A stretch of DNA of 64,000 bases. Source: Streptomyces sp. man185. GTDB lineage: Bacteria; Actinomycetota; Actinomycetes; Streptomycetales; Streptomycetaceae. The position numbers and the translations under genes are program-made. Below the pieces are notes generated by a model. It saw only the letters and a program-made list of their open reading frames with translations, ran no database searches and was not told the origin of the DNA. The stretch spans positions 1 to 64,000 of the forward strand of contig NTHE01000044.1 of assembly GCA_002551355.1 (NCBI GenBank). Direction: 5' to 3'. Of this stretch, positions 7,367 to 14,787 are shown piece by piece. The number at the start of each line of letters is the position of its first letter. The stretch's first letter is position 1.

Positions 7367-8650
7367 GTGACCGAGCCCCTCTCCGAGCACAGCGCGGACG
7401 TGATCGTCGTCGGAGCGGGCCCAGCCGGCTCCACGACCGCCTACTACCTCGCCAAGGCCGGACTCGACGTCCTGCTTCTGGAGAAGACCGCCTTCCCCCG
7501 GGAGAAGGTCTGCGGCGACGGGCTCACGCCCCGCGCCACGAAACAGCTCGTCTCCATGGGGATCGACATCTCCGAGGAGGCGGGCTGGCTGCGCAACAAG
7601 GGCCTGCGCATCATCGGCGGCGGCGTACGGCTCCAGCTGGACTGGCCGGACCTCGCCTCCTACCCGGACTACGGGCTGGTCCGCAAGCGCGACGACTTCG
7701 ACGAGCAGCTGGCCCGGCAGGCACAGAAGGCCGGCGCCCGGCTGTACGAGCGCTGCAACGTGGGCGCGCCCATCCGCGACGAGCGCACCGGCCGCATCAC
7801 CGGCGTCGAGGCGAGGATCGGCGAGGAGAAGACCCCGGTCACCTTCCACGCCCCGCTCGTCGTCGCCGCCGACGGCAACTCCACCCGGCTCTCCCTGGCG
7901 ATGGGCCTGCACCGCCGCGAGGACCGCCCGATGGGCGTCGCCGTCCGGACGTACTTCACCTCGCCCCGCCACGACGACGACTACCTGGAGTCCTGGCTGG
8001 AGCTGTGGGACAAGCGCGGCGCCGAGGACCGGCTGCTGCCCGGCTACGGCTGGATCTTCGGCATGGGCGACGGCACCTCCAACGTGGGCCTCGGCATCCT
8101 CAACTCCTCCTCCGCCTTCAAGGAGCTGGACTGGCGCGAGGTCCTCAAGGCCTGGTGCGCCTCGATGCCGGAGGACTGGGGTTACACCCCGGAGAACATG
8201 ACGATGCCGATCCGGGGCGCGGCCCTCCCGATGGCGTTCAACCGGCAGCCGCACTACACCAAGGGCCTGCTGCTCGTCGGCGACGCGGGCGGCATGGTCA
8301 ACCCGTTCAACGGCGAAGGCATCGCGTACGCCATGGAGTCGGGCCAGATCGCGGCCGACGTCATCGTCCAGGCCCACGCCCGTGCCACCCCCGCCCAGCG
8401 CGAACTGGCCCTGAACAACTACCCGAAGGTCCTCAAGGAGACCTACGGCGGCTACTACACGATGGGCCGCGCCTTCGTGAAGCTGATCGGCAACCCGAAG
8501 ATCATGAAGGTCGCCACGCAGCGCGGCCTGACCCACCCGCTGCTGATGAAGTTCACGCTCAAGATGCTGGCCAACCTGACCGACCCGCAGGGCGGCGACG
8601 CGATGGACCGCATCATCAACGGCCTCTCGAAGGTGGCCCCCAAGGCCTGA
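7367..8650 (+). CDS. Geranylgeranyl reductase-family FAD oxidoreductase, probable menaquinone side-chain reductase (MenJ-like)
   Basis: 427 aa. The FAD dinucleotide fold opens the protein (VIVVGAGPAGSTTAYYLAKAG), the family motif FPREKVCGDGLTPRA follows, and the second FAD motif is LLVGDAGGMVNPFNGEGIAYAMESG. The family reduces isoprenoid double bonds. In mycobacteria the homologue MenJ saturates the second isoprene of menaquinone and lies near menG and a polyprenyl synthase; here menG is 650 nt upstream and nuo follows, so a menaquinone role is the best inference. GTG at 7367 has GGGAG 8 nt upstream; an ATG 45 nt earlier has no site. Confidence 0.85.
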   Translation: MTEPLSEHSADVIVVGAGPAGSTTAYYLAKAGLDVLLLEKTAFPREKVCGDGLTPRATKQLVSMGIDISEEAGWLRNKGLRIIGGGVRLQLDWPDLASYPDYGLVRKRDDFDEQLARQAQKAGARLYERCNVGAPIRDERTGRITGVEARIGEEKTPVTFHAPLVVAADGNSTRLSLAMGLHRREDRPMGVAVRTYFTSPRHDDDYLESWLELWDKRGAEDRLLPGYGWIFGMGDGTSNVGLGILNSSSAFKELDWREVLKAWCASMPEDWGYTPENMTMPIRGAALPMAFNRQPHYTKGLLLVGDAGGMVNPFNGEGIAYAMESGQIAADVIVQAHARATPAQRELALNNYPKVLKETYGGYYTMGRAFVKLIGNPKIMKVATQRGLTHPLLMKFTLKMLANLTDPQGGDAMDRIINGLSKVAPKA

Positions 8651-8663
8651 CGCCGGCCGCGCT

Positions 8664-9284
8664 TCACTCCGCGACGGCGGGCGGACCCACTCCGCCCGCC
8701 GTTCCGCGCGTCCGCTCGTAGTGGCGGGCCACCCGGGCCCGGTTGCCGCAGGACGGCTTGCACCACTCCTGACGGCCGTGGCTCTTGACGAAGTACCGGA
8801 CGCAGCGCGGCGCGTGGCAGGCCCGCAGGTGCTCGCGCTGCGGCCCGCTCAGGAAGTCGACGGCGTCGCGCGCCAGCGCCGCCACCAGCCGTACGCCGGG
8901 GTCGTCCTCGGTGGACAACAGGCCCGCCGCGGGCGGGCCTTCGGCGGGCCAGCGCAGTTGGGGGGCGACCGGTTCCCGGGCGGCGGCCGCGTTCAGCAGG
9001 GCCAGCGCCTTGTCGGCGGGCAGCAGGTGGTGGGCGTCGGCCGGGCTGGGCGGGGCCGGGCTGACCGCCCGTGCGAACAGGGCCCGGGCAGCCCGCCGTA
9101 CGCCGACGACCGCCTCCCTGAGCTCCTCGTCGACGACGAACCCCCCGGTGACGGCGGCCGGCAGACCGGGCTGGTGCTGCAACCAGCGGTTCGCTCCCCG
9201 GACCGTCTCCAGGTCGTCGAGGACTCCACCGTCTCCGTCGTGCCGGATGGTGCCCACCAGCTCCAGCACGGGTCGCTCTGCCAC
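8664..9284 (-). CDS. ABATE-domain protein with CGNR zinc finger
   Basis: 206 aa. An N-terminal ABATE-type region (residues ~1-150, helical, with LLPADKALALLNAAAAREP) is followed by the CGNR zinc finger: CHAPRCVRYFVKSHGRQEWC...SCGNRARVARHYER, with four Cys and the CGNR tetrapeptide. Such proteins are widespread in actinobacteria and presumed to be transcription regulators, because the finger is thought to bind DNA. GTG at 9284 has GAGGGAG upstream. It is divergent from the phosphoesterase gene across a gap that carries a perfect CCTAACG inverted repeat. A second family member is at 57593-58249. Confidence 0.85.
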   Translation of the reverse strand: MAERPVLELVGTIRHDGDGGVLDDLETVRGANRWLQHQPGLPAAVTGGFVVDEELREAVVGVRRAARALFARAVSPAPPSPADAHHLLPADKALALLNAAAAREPVAPQLRWPAEGPPAAGLLSTEDDPGVRLVAALARDAVDFLSGPQREHLRACHAPRCVRYFVKSHGRQEWCKPSCGNRARVARHYERTRGTAGGVGPPAVAE

Positions 9285-9335
9285 TGCTCGCTCCCTCCGC
9301 CACCTCTTGAACGTCCGCCCCTCCCACTCTAGGGT

Positions 9336-9365
9336 CCTAACGGAAGAAGAGAAATTGACGTTAGG
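9336..9365. promoter_or_regulatory. Inverted repeat between divergent CGNR and phosphoesterase genes
   Basis: CCTAACG (9336-9342) and CGTTAGG (9359-9365) form a perfect 7-bp inverted repeat with 16 nt between arms, centred in the 100-bp divergent promoter region. The arm spacing puts the two half-sites on one DNA face about two helical turns apart, as for a dimeric regulator. The adjacent CGNR protein is an obvious candidate binder, which is inference. Confidence 0.45.
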
Positions 9366-9384
9366 CGATGGGGGAGGGCCGCAC

Positions 9385-10122
9385 ATGTTGCTTGCTCAGA
9401 TCAGCGATCTGCACCTGGACGGCAGCGAGCGCGCGACACGGCGGGCCGCCCGCGTCATGGACCATCTGCGGGCCCTGCCCCGCCCGGTCGACGCGCTGCT
9501 GGTCACCGGGGACATCGCCGACCACGCGGCCGAAGCCGAGTACGAGGAGGCCGTACGCCTGCTGGACGCGCCGTTCCCCGTGCTCGCCTGTCCGGGCAAC
9601 CACGACGCCCGCCCCGCCTACCGCAAGGCCTTCCTCGGGGAGGCGCCGGACAGCGCGCCGGTCAACCGGGTCCACCGCATCGCCGGGTGCGCCGTCCTGA
9701 TGTGCGACTCCACGATCCCCGGCCGCGACGAGGGGCGCCTCGACGCACAGACGCTGGCGTGGATCGACGCCACGCTCACCGGACTGCCCGACGACGTCCC
9801 CGCGCTGATCGCCTTCCACCAGCCGCCCGTCGAGCTCCACCACCCGCTGCCGGACGCCGGGATGCTCCAGGAGCCCGGGCGGCTCGCCGCCCTGCTCGCC
9901 GCCCACCCCCGGGTCGTCGCCGTCCTCACCGGGCACGCCCACACCGCCGCCGCCTCGGCCTTCGCCGGCCGCCCCCTGATCGTCGGCCCCGCCGTCACCT
10001 GGACCCTGCGCCTGCCCTGGGAGGGCGACCTGCCGGCGGACCGGGACCAGCCGCCCGGTCTGGCGTTCCACGTCCTGGGCGAGGACCGGCGGCTGACCAC
10101 CCACTTCCGCGTCGTCCTCTGA
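9385..10122 (+). CDS. Metallophosphoesterase, CpdA-like (cyclic-nucleotide phosphodiesterase family)
   Basis: 245 aa. The dinuclear metal motifs are in order: ISDLHLDG (Asp8, His10), VTGDIADH, CPGNHD, AFHQPP and TGHAHT. The length and motif spacing match class III phosphodiesterases such as CpdA, which hydrolyse cAMP or other phosphodiesters in the cytosol. ATG at 9385 has GGGGAGGG upstream; an in-frame-independent ATG at 9368 belongs to another frame. There is no signal peptide. It is divergent from the CGNR gene and likely shares its operator. Confidence 0.88.
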   Translation: MLLAQISDLHLDGSERATRRAARVMDHLRALPRPVDALLVTGDIADHAAEAEYEEAVRLLDAPFPVLACPGNHDARPAYRKAFLGEAPDSAPVNRVHRIAGCAVLMCDSTIPGRDEGRLDAQTLAWIDATLTGLPDDVPALIAFHQPPVELHHPLPDAGMLQEPGRLAALLAAHPRVVAVLTGHAHTAAASAFAGRPLIVGPAVTWTLRLPWEGDLPADRDQPPGLAFHVLGEDRRLTTHFRVVL

Positions 10123-10378
10123 CGTACCCGCACGACACCCCCGAACCAGCCGCTCCGCTTCACACCCGGGTTAATCCTCATCGCCCCAGGTGATCGTGTG
10201 CGATGATTTGCGCGCCTGCCGGGCCGTCCACGACCCGGACCGGCCGACGCCTGCCCCGCCCACCGTGGCGACACGCGGCGCGTCACACCTTCTTTGACTC
10301 ACTCTCACATTGAACGCAGGCCGGCGGGGTACAGAAAAGCCGCTACAGCGCTGCTCGACCCCAAGGACAGACAGAGCC

Positions 10379-10555
10379 ATGACCACCGCTTCCCTGCCCC
10401 AGCACCAGGACCTCTTCCTGGAGCCCCGCTTCACCGTGGACCTGACCGTGCCGGACGACGACGAGGACTTCGACGCCGCGTACGACGCGCTGCCCGCGCC
10501 CACCACCTCCGCCAAGGAGCAGGAGCGGCCGAACCGCCGCCCCCGCCGCCGCTGA
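10379..10555 (+). CDS. Small hypothetical protein (58 aa)
   Basis: 58 aa with an acidic middle (VPDDDEDFDAAYDALP) and a basic C-terminus (RPNRRPRRR), so strongly bipolar in charge. AAGGA lies 12 nt before the ATG, a loose but acceptable distance. There is no signal peptide, membrane segment or Cys. I do not recognise the family. Codon use has strong G/C third positions, as expected for a real streptomycete gene. It is flanked by two longer gaps and so is transcribed alone. Confidence 0.55.
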   Translation: MTTASLPQHQDLFLEPRFTVDLTVPDDDEDFDAAYDALPAPTTSAKEQERPNRRPRRR

Positions 10556-10639
10556 GCGGCAAGGTGACTCTTGCGGTTCTCCGGCCCCGGCCGGGAAACC
10601 GCTGGAGGTCCGGCCGCCCGCCCGGTAGCCTCCCGTCCC

Positions 10640-10702
10640 ATGAACAGCCCCGAGTCCGACAGACTCCGGCCACCGGTGCGCCGGTGGCCGTGTTCCCGCT
10701 GA
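10640..10702 (+). CDS. Possible leader peptide upstream of exporter gene
   Basis: A 20-codon ORF (MNSPESDRLRPPVRRWPCSR) that follows a -10-like TAGCCT (10626-10631) by 8 nt, suggesting a leaderless start. A perfect 9-bp hairpin (GGCCACCGG/CCGGTGGCC) lies inside it and a second, bulged hairpin follows the stop. This is the arrangement of drug-inducible attenuation leaders of resistance genes, but the gap to the exporter start is 270 nt and I have no homology for the peptide. Confidence 0.25.
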   Translation: MNSPESDRLRPPVRRWPCSR

Positions 10703-10733
10703 GCGTCGCCGGCTGACCCCTGGGGTCCCCGGC
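10668..10733 (+). promoter_or_regulatory. Paired hairpins in the exporter leader region
   Basis: Hairpin one: 10668-10676 with 10681-10689, nine perfect pairs and a 4-nt loop. Hairpin two: GACCCC-T-GGGGTC (10715-10727) extended by GCCGG/CCGGC with a small bulge (to 10733). They could act as attenuator and terminator for the leader transcript. Confidence 0.35.
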
Positions 10734-10975
10734 CTCCTTCATCACGGTTCCACGCCCGCCGGATCACCGCGGGTACGGGCCGTTCCCCCTTCACGTACGC
10801 GCTGAACCACCGCCGTACGCAGGATTCGTGCCACCGGCCGATCACCGCCGGGCACTCCTCCTCGCCGCCCCCGCCGGGCCCCACAGGCCTGCGGCGACGG
10901 GCGTCCGCGCGGCCCGTATCCCCGCACCCGGTCTGTCTGTCCACCCGACGGTTCCGTCCAAGGGGCTACTCACCC

Positions 10976-12232
10976 ATGCCATTCGCCGTCTACGTCCTCG
11001 GGCTCGCGGTCTTCGCCCAGGGCACCTCCGAGTTCATGCTGTCCGGGCTGCTCTCGGGCATCGCCGCCGACCTCGACGTCTCCCTCTCCGCCGCCGGCCT
11101 CCTCACCTCGGCCTTCGCCGTCGGAATGGTGGTCGGGGCACCCCTCATGGCGCTCGCCGGCCGCACCTGGCCGCGCCGCCGCGCCCTGCTCCTCTTCCTC
11201 GCGGTGTTCGTCGCCGTCCATGTCGCCGGTGCTCTCACCCCGAGTTACGGGGTGCTCCTCGCGACCCGCTTCGTCGGGGCCCTCGCCAACGCGGGGTTCT
11301 GGGCGGTCGCCCTGACGACCGCCGTCGCGATGGTCCCCGACCGGCTGAAGGGCCGGGCCACCGCCGTGGTGGTCGGCGGCGTGACGATCGCCTGTGTGGT
11401 GGGCGTACCGGCCGGCGCGGTGCTGGGGGAGCGGTGGGGGTGGCGGTCGGCCTTCTGGGCGGTCGCGATCGTCTCGCTGCCCGCGTTCCTCGCGGTCCTG
11501 CGCTCCATCCCGGGCGGGCGGGGCGGCCGGGACGGTACGGGCGTGGGCGACGCTCCCGTACCCGTGCGCGACGAACTGCGCGCGCTGACCGGGCCCCTGC
11601 TGCGGCCGGTCCTGCTCACGATGGCCCTGGTGCAGGGGGCGACCTTCTGCACGTTCTCCTACCTGGAGCCGCTGCTCACCCGGGAGACAGGTCTGGGCGA
11701 GGGGTGGGTGCCGGTGTCCCTGGCGCTCTTCGGGGCGGGCTCGTTCGCCGGGGTCACGCTGGCGGGCCGGTTCGCCGACGCCCGCCCGGTCGCCGTCGTC
11801 GCCACGGGCATGGCCGCGCTCGCCTTCGGCTGGGCCGCGCTCGCCCTGACGGCGGGCAGCCCGGTGGCGGCCCTCGTGCTGGTGCCGCTCCTCGGCCTGT
11901 TCGCCTTCGGTACGGGCACCGCCCTGATCACCCGGGTCCTGGGCCTCGCCCCCGGGGCCCCGACGCTGGCCGGGGCCTTCTCGACGACCGCGTTCAACCT
12001 GGGGGCGACGGTGGGCCCGTGGGCGGGCGGTCTGGCCCTGGACGCAGGGTTCGGCTACCGGGCGCCGGTCTGGGTGAGTGCCCTGCTGATGGTCCTGGCG
12101 CTGCTCGTCGCCGCGACGACGACGGCGAAGGGCCGCCGCCCCCGAGCGGGGGAGCGGCGGCCCTCAGCCGTGCACCGGAGCGCCCAGGGGCGCCACGGGT
12201 CGCCGGGAGAACACCCGGGGACCCGCTTGTGA
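10976..12232 (+). CDS. MFS exporter, Cmx/CmrA-type chloramphenicol-efflux family
   Basis: 418 aa with twelve predicted membrane helices. The N-terminus MPFAVYVLGLAVFAQGTSEF and the following SGLLSGIAADLDVSLSAAG are characteristic of the Cmx/CmrA/CmlR drug:H+ antiporters (DHA1 family); motif A-like LAGRTWPRRRALL sits in the 2-3 loop. These export chloramphenicol, though many chromosomal members have other or unknown substrates. AAGGGG precedes the ATG at 10976. The last ~40 residues are hydrophilic and low-complexity, and their codons overlap a strong hairpin at 12129-12164, so the C-terminal tail may be a recent readthrough extension. Confidence 0.87.
   Translation: MPFAVYVLGLAVFAQGTSEFMLSGLLSGIAADLDVSLSAAGLLTSAFAVGMVVGAPLMALAGRTWPRRRALLLFLAVFVAVHVAGALTPSYGVLLATRFVGALANAGFWAVALTTAVAMVPDRLKGRATAVVVGGVTIACVVGVPAGAVLGERWGWRSAFWAVAIVSLPAFLAVLRSIPGGRGGRDGTGVGDAPVPVRDELRALTGPLLRPVLLTMALVQGATFCTFSYLEPLLTRETGLGEGWVPVSLALFGAGSFAGVTLAGRFADARPVAVVATGMAALAFGWAALALTAGSPVAALVLVPLLGLFAFGTGTALITRVLGLAPGAPTLAGAFSTTAFNLGATVGPWAGGLALDAGFGYRAPVWVSALLMVLALLVAATTTAKGRRPRAGERRPSAVHRSAQGRHGSPGEHPGTRL
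12129..12164. terminator. Strong hairpin inside the 3' end of the exporter gene
   Basis: Arms GGGCCGCCGC and GCGGCGGCCC (with a closing A-T pair) enclose a second CCCC/GGGG stem. It lies ~70-105 nt beyond the stop of the convergent NlpC/P60 gene and could terminate both transcripts, yet it is within the exporter coding sequence. Confidence 0.55.
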
Positions 12233-12233
12233 A

Positions 12234-13079
12234 TCAGAGAACGCGGACCGCGCCGGTCGGCCGGTCGTAGTCCATGGAGCGCTGCACCGTGCCGGTGCCG
12301 GAGTTCTGCGCACCGACGAACTCGCCGCCGCCGACGTAGATCGCCACGTGGTACGCGCTGCCCGCGCCGCCCCAGTACAGGATGTCGCCGGGCAGCAGGT
12401 TGTCCAGGGAGACCTGGGTGCCGGCGGTCGACTGCGACTGCGAGACGCGCGGCAGGTCGATGCCCGCCGTGCGGTAGGCGGCCTGGACGAGGCCCGAGCA
12501 GTCCCACGCGTTCGGGCCGGTGCCGCCGGAGACGTACGCGTCGCCGACCTGGGCCTTGGCGAACGCCACGATGGAGGCGGCGGAACCGCTCACGTTCGAG
12601 GAGGAGGAAGGTGCGGAGGCGGAGCTGCCGGAGTCCGAGGAGCCGGAGGAGGCGCTGAGCGTCGTGCGCTCGGAGGTCCGGGAGGCGCGCTCGGCGCGCT
12701 CCTCGGCCTCCGCCTCTGCCTTGGCCTTCGCGGCGGCTTCGGCCTTCTTCTCGGCCTCGTCCTTGCGGACGGCCTCGGCGTGGGCCTTCTTGGCCGTCTT
12801 GGCGGCCTTCAGGGCCGCGGCGTCCTCGGCGGCCTGCGTCTCGAGGTCGAGGGCGACCTGCTGGGTGGCCTGAGCGGAGGCGGCCACAGCGGTGGAGAGA
12901 TCGGCCGTGATCGTGGGCATCTCGATCGTCTGGGTCACCGGCTCGGCCTGGGCCGGACCGGCGGCACCCGCGACCGCGATGGTGCTGAGGACGCCACCGG
13001 CAACTCCGGCCCGCAGCGCCGACTTCGAGGCGCGCTGACGGGGCTTCCGGTGGCTGGGTATGTGAGCGGTGTGGGACAT
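12234..13079 (-). CDS. Secreted NlpC/P60 peptidoglycan hydrolase
   Basis: 281 aa. A signal peptide (basic start, then SALRAGVAGGVLSTIAVAGAAGPAQA) is followed by an Ala/Lys/Glu-rich coiled coil (~60-135), a Ser-rich linker, and a C-terminal NlpC/P60 domain (~170-281) with catalytic Cys in NAWDCSGLVQAAY, His in SAYHVAIYVG and a polar third residue in GGGEFVGA. The family cleaves D-Glu-mDAP-type peptide bonds of cell-wall stems. The ATG at 13079 begins the signal peptide; no good ribosome site is seen, so a near-leaderless mRNA is possible. Only 1 nt separates its stop from that of the convergent exporter. Confidence 0.9.
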   Translation of the reverse strand: MSHTAHIPSHRKPRQRASKSALRAGVAGGVLSTIAVAGAAGPAQAEPVTQTIEMPTITADLSTAVAASAQATQQVALDLETQAAEDAAALKAAKTAKKAHAEAVRKDEAEKKAEAAAKAKAEAEAEERAERASRTSERTTLSASSGSSDSGSSASAPSSSSNVSGSAASIVAFAKAQVGDAYVSGGTGPNAWDCSGLVQAAYRTAGIDLPRVSQSQSTAGTQVSLDNLLPGDILYWGGAGSAYHVAIYVGGGEFVGAQNSGTGTVQRSMDYDRPTGAVRVL

Positions 13080-13612
13080 GGGTACTAGCGCTATCAGGGC
13101 TGTAGGGGTCCCATCAAGAAACGTGTGTTGCGACACAGTTACGTTCGGAATCTGTGAATCCACTTTCTGAGCGCCTTTATTGACGCCGTAACGGGCAAAA
13201 CGGGCAGCTGTGATCGGGCCCGTGATCACGGCCTTTCGGTAATACGCCCGAATTGCCCGTCGCTTACCATCCGTTCACACCGATGGCCAAGCCCGGTTTC
13301 CTGGGGTGCGGGATCGAGTGGCGCAGGTCACAGTGCGCGTGTGCCGGGACGGGCAACCCTCGCGGCCGCGATGCGCGTCGGCGTGCGAGGCCGGACCGGA
13401 GTGCGGGGCGTCGCCGGGTGGATGATCCGGAACTTCGTGAATGCGTGCACATGTCCCCATCGATACCCGCCGCCCCTCGTCCGGGTGAGCGTCGAGGTCG
13501 GCCGCCGCCCTTATCACCCCTGGGCGTCCATCGCCAATTTGCTTGTACGGGCCTTCGATTGATAGCACCGCACGCTTTTGACCAGCGGTAACACCATCGA
13601 ATGTCACGTCTC
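13080..13612. other. Gene-free stretch between NlpC/P60 and nuoA
   Basis: Long open frames exist on both strands but none has a ribosome site plus streptomycete-like third-position bias or a recognisable motif. GTGATC (13210-13215) and the palindrome GTGATCAC (13222-13229) lie about 140 nt upstream of the hydrolase start. I looked on the minus strand for a ydaO-type (c-di-AMP) riboswitch, common before cell-wall hydrolase genes, and did not see its conserved elements. Confidence 0.5.
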
Positions 13613-13723
13613 GTGATCACTCGGCCGCTTCGCGTGCGAAGATCACCGCTCATACGACTTCATGATCCTTCGTCAGGTGGTGGAGATCACAAAGCCGTTG
13701 TCGTACCCCGTGTCGCAGATCAC
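13613..13723. repeat. Array of four GATCAC elements upstream of nuoA
   Basis: GATCAC occurs at 13615-13620 (inside the palindrome GTGATCAC, 13613-13620), 13641-13646, 13685-13690 and 13718-13723; the last three are preceded by A (AGATCAC). All four are in the same orientation and end just before the nuoA -10. This looks like a binding array for an activator or repressor of the nuo operon; no regulator can be named. Confidence 0.4.
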
Positions 13724-13736
13724 AGGGGACCAGGCA

Positions 13737-13742
13737 TAGGAT
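13737..13742 (+). promoter_or_regulatory. nuoA -10 element (TAGGAT)
   Basis: TAGGAT is an excellent vegetative -10 for streptomycetes. The -35 is poor, which suits a promoter needing an activator. The predicted start (~13749) lies just upstream of the Rex-type operator. Confidence 0.5.
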
Positions 13743-13758
13743 GCGGGGCAGTCGGGCT

Positions 13759-13774
13759 TGTGAACTGCCTCACA
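13759..13774. promoter_or_regulatory. Rex-type operator (ROP) of the nuo operon
   Basis: TGTGAACTGCCTCACA matches the published streptomycete Rex operator TGTGAAC-N3-TTCACA at 12 of 13 defined bases. Rex represses respiratory genes and leaves DNA when NADH/NAD+ rises; nuo is a known Rex target in S. coelicolor. The site lies ~10-25 nt after the predicted transcript start, a good position for repression. Confidence 0.75.
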
Positions 13775-13854
13775 TGTGCACGATCTTGGTGAGGTGGCGA
13801 GCCGGTCGCCCGATGCGGTCCAAAGGTCAAGGACGACTGGAAGGAGCGAGGAGC

Positions 13855-14214
13855 GTGAATGCCTACGCGCCCATCCTCGTGCTCGGCGCCCTCGGGGCAG
13901 GGTTTGCGATCTTCTCCGTGGTCATGGCCACGCTTATCGGCCCCAAGCGCTACAACCGGGCAAAGCTCGAAGCGTACGAGTGCGGTATCGAACCCACCCC
14001 GACTCCCGCCGGAGGCGGCCGCTTCCCGATCAAGTACTACCTGACGGCGATGCTGTTCATCGTCTTCGACATCGAGATCGTCTTCCTCTATCCCTGGGCG
14101 GTCTCCTTCGACGCCCTCGGGATCTTCGGGCTCGTGGAGATGCTGCTCTTCGTGCTCACCGTCTTCGTCGCCTACGCGTATGTATGGCGCCGCGGCGGCC
14201 TGGAATGGGACTGA
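13855..14214 (+). CDS. nuoA: NADH-quinone oxidoreductase subunit A
   Basis: 119 aa, three membrane helices. The loop between helices 1 and 2 has the subunit hallmark KLEAYECGIEPTPTPAGGGRFPIKYYLTAMLFIVFDIEIVFLYPW region, with the Cys-Gly and the Asp/Glu residues that line the quinone/proton junction. GTG at 13855 is directly preceded by AGGAGCGAGGA. An ATG 81 nt upstream is in frame but would add a poor, basic extension. First gene of the complete operon; controlled by the Rex-type site and GATCAC array. Confidence 0.95.
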   Translation: MNAYAPILVLGALGAGFAIFSVVMATLIGPKRYNRAKLEAYECGIEPTPTPAGGGRFPIKYYLTAMLFIVFDIEIVFLYPWAVSFDALGIFGLVEMLLFVLTVFVAYAYVWRRGGLEWD

Positions 14215-14232
14215 GGGGCTGAGGGGCACACC

Positions 14233-14787
14233 ATGGGACTCGAAGAGAAACTGCCGAGCGGCTTCGTTCTGACCACGGTCGAGCAGGCCGCGGGCTGGGT
14301 GCGGAAGTCCTCCGTCTTCCCGGCCACGTTCGGACTGGCCTGCTGCGCCATCGAGATGATGACGACAGGCGCCGGCCGCTACGACCTGGCCCGGTTCGGG
14401 ATGGAGGTCTTCCGCGGATCGCCGCGCCAGGCGGACCTGATGATCGTCGCGGGCCGGGTGAGCCAGAAGATGGCACCTGTCCTGCGGCAGGTCTACGACC
14501 AGATGCCGAATCCCAAGTGGGTCATCTCCATGGGGGTTTGCGCGTCATCGGGTGGAATGTTCAATAACTACGCCATTGTGCAGGGTGTTGATCACATTGT
14601 TCCGGTAGATATCTATTTGCCGGGTTGTCCGCCCCGTCCCGAGATGCTGCTGGACGCCATCCTCAAGCTCCACCAGAAGATCCAGGACGGCAAGCTCGGG
14701 GTCAACGCGGAGGAAGCCGCCCGCGAGGCCGAGGAAGCGGCCCTCAAGGCACTGCCCCTGATCGAGATGAAGGGGCTCCTGCGGTGA
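14233..14787 (+). CDS. nuoB: NADH-quinone oxidoreductase subunit B (N2 iron-sulfur protein)
   Basis: 184 aa peripheral-arm subunit that holds cluster N2, which hands electrons to menaquinone. Ligands are the tandem Cys37-Cys38 (GLACCAIEM), Cys103 (MGVCASSGG) and Cys132 (LPGCPPRPE). The C-terminus is an Ala/Glu helix. Codons ~102-134 (about 14536-14634) are strikingly AT-ending (GTT, AAT, ATT, TAT, TTG) while the rest of the gene is normal. The stop overlaps the nuoC start as GTGA. Confidence 0.96.
   Translation: MGLEEKLPSGFVLTTVEQAAGWVRKSSVFPATFGLACCAIEMMTTGAGRYDLARFGMEVFRGSPRQADLMIVAGRVSQKMAPVLRQVYDQMPNPKWVISMGVCASSGGMFNNYAIVQGVDHIVPVDIYLPGCPPRPEMLLDAILKLHQKIQDGKLGVNAEEAAREAEEAALKALPLIEMKGLLR

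Larger units (their letters stand above)
10556..10975. other. 420-nt gap with possible leader ORF and hairpins before the exporter gene
   Basis: Contains a 20-codon ORF at 10640-10702 and two hairpins (10668-10689 and 10708-10733). The rest (10740-10970) shows no gene or clear promoter that I can support. Confidence 0.4.

Noticed and set aside
13080..13612. Possible c-di-AMP (ydaO) riboswitch before the NlpC/P60 gene
   Set aside because: Conserved riboswitch elements not found when read on the minus strand.
13264..13653. 110-130 codon open frames in the NlpC-nuoA gap
   Set aside because: No ribosome site, atypical codon use, and no motif; overlap the regulatory array.
13774..13854. Upstream in-frame ATG for nuoA
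   Set aside because: Overlaps the Rex site's last base and would add a 27-residue basic extension; the GTG at 13855 has a strong ribosome site.
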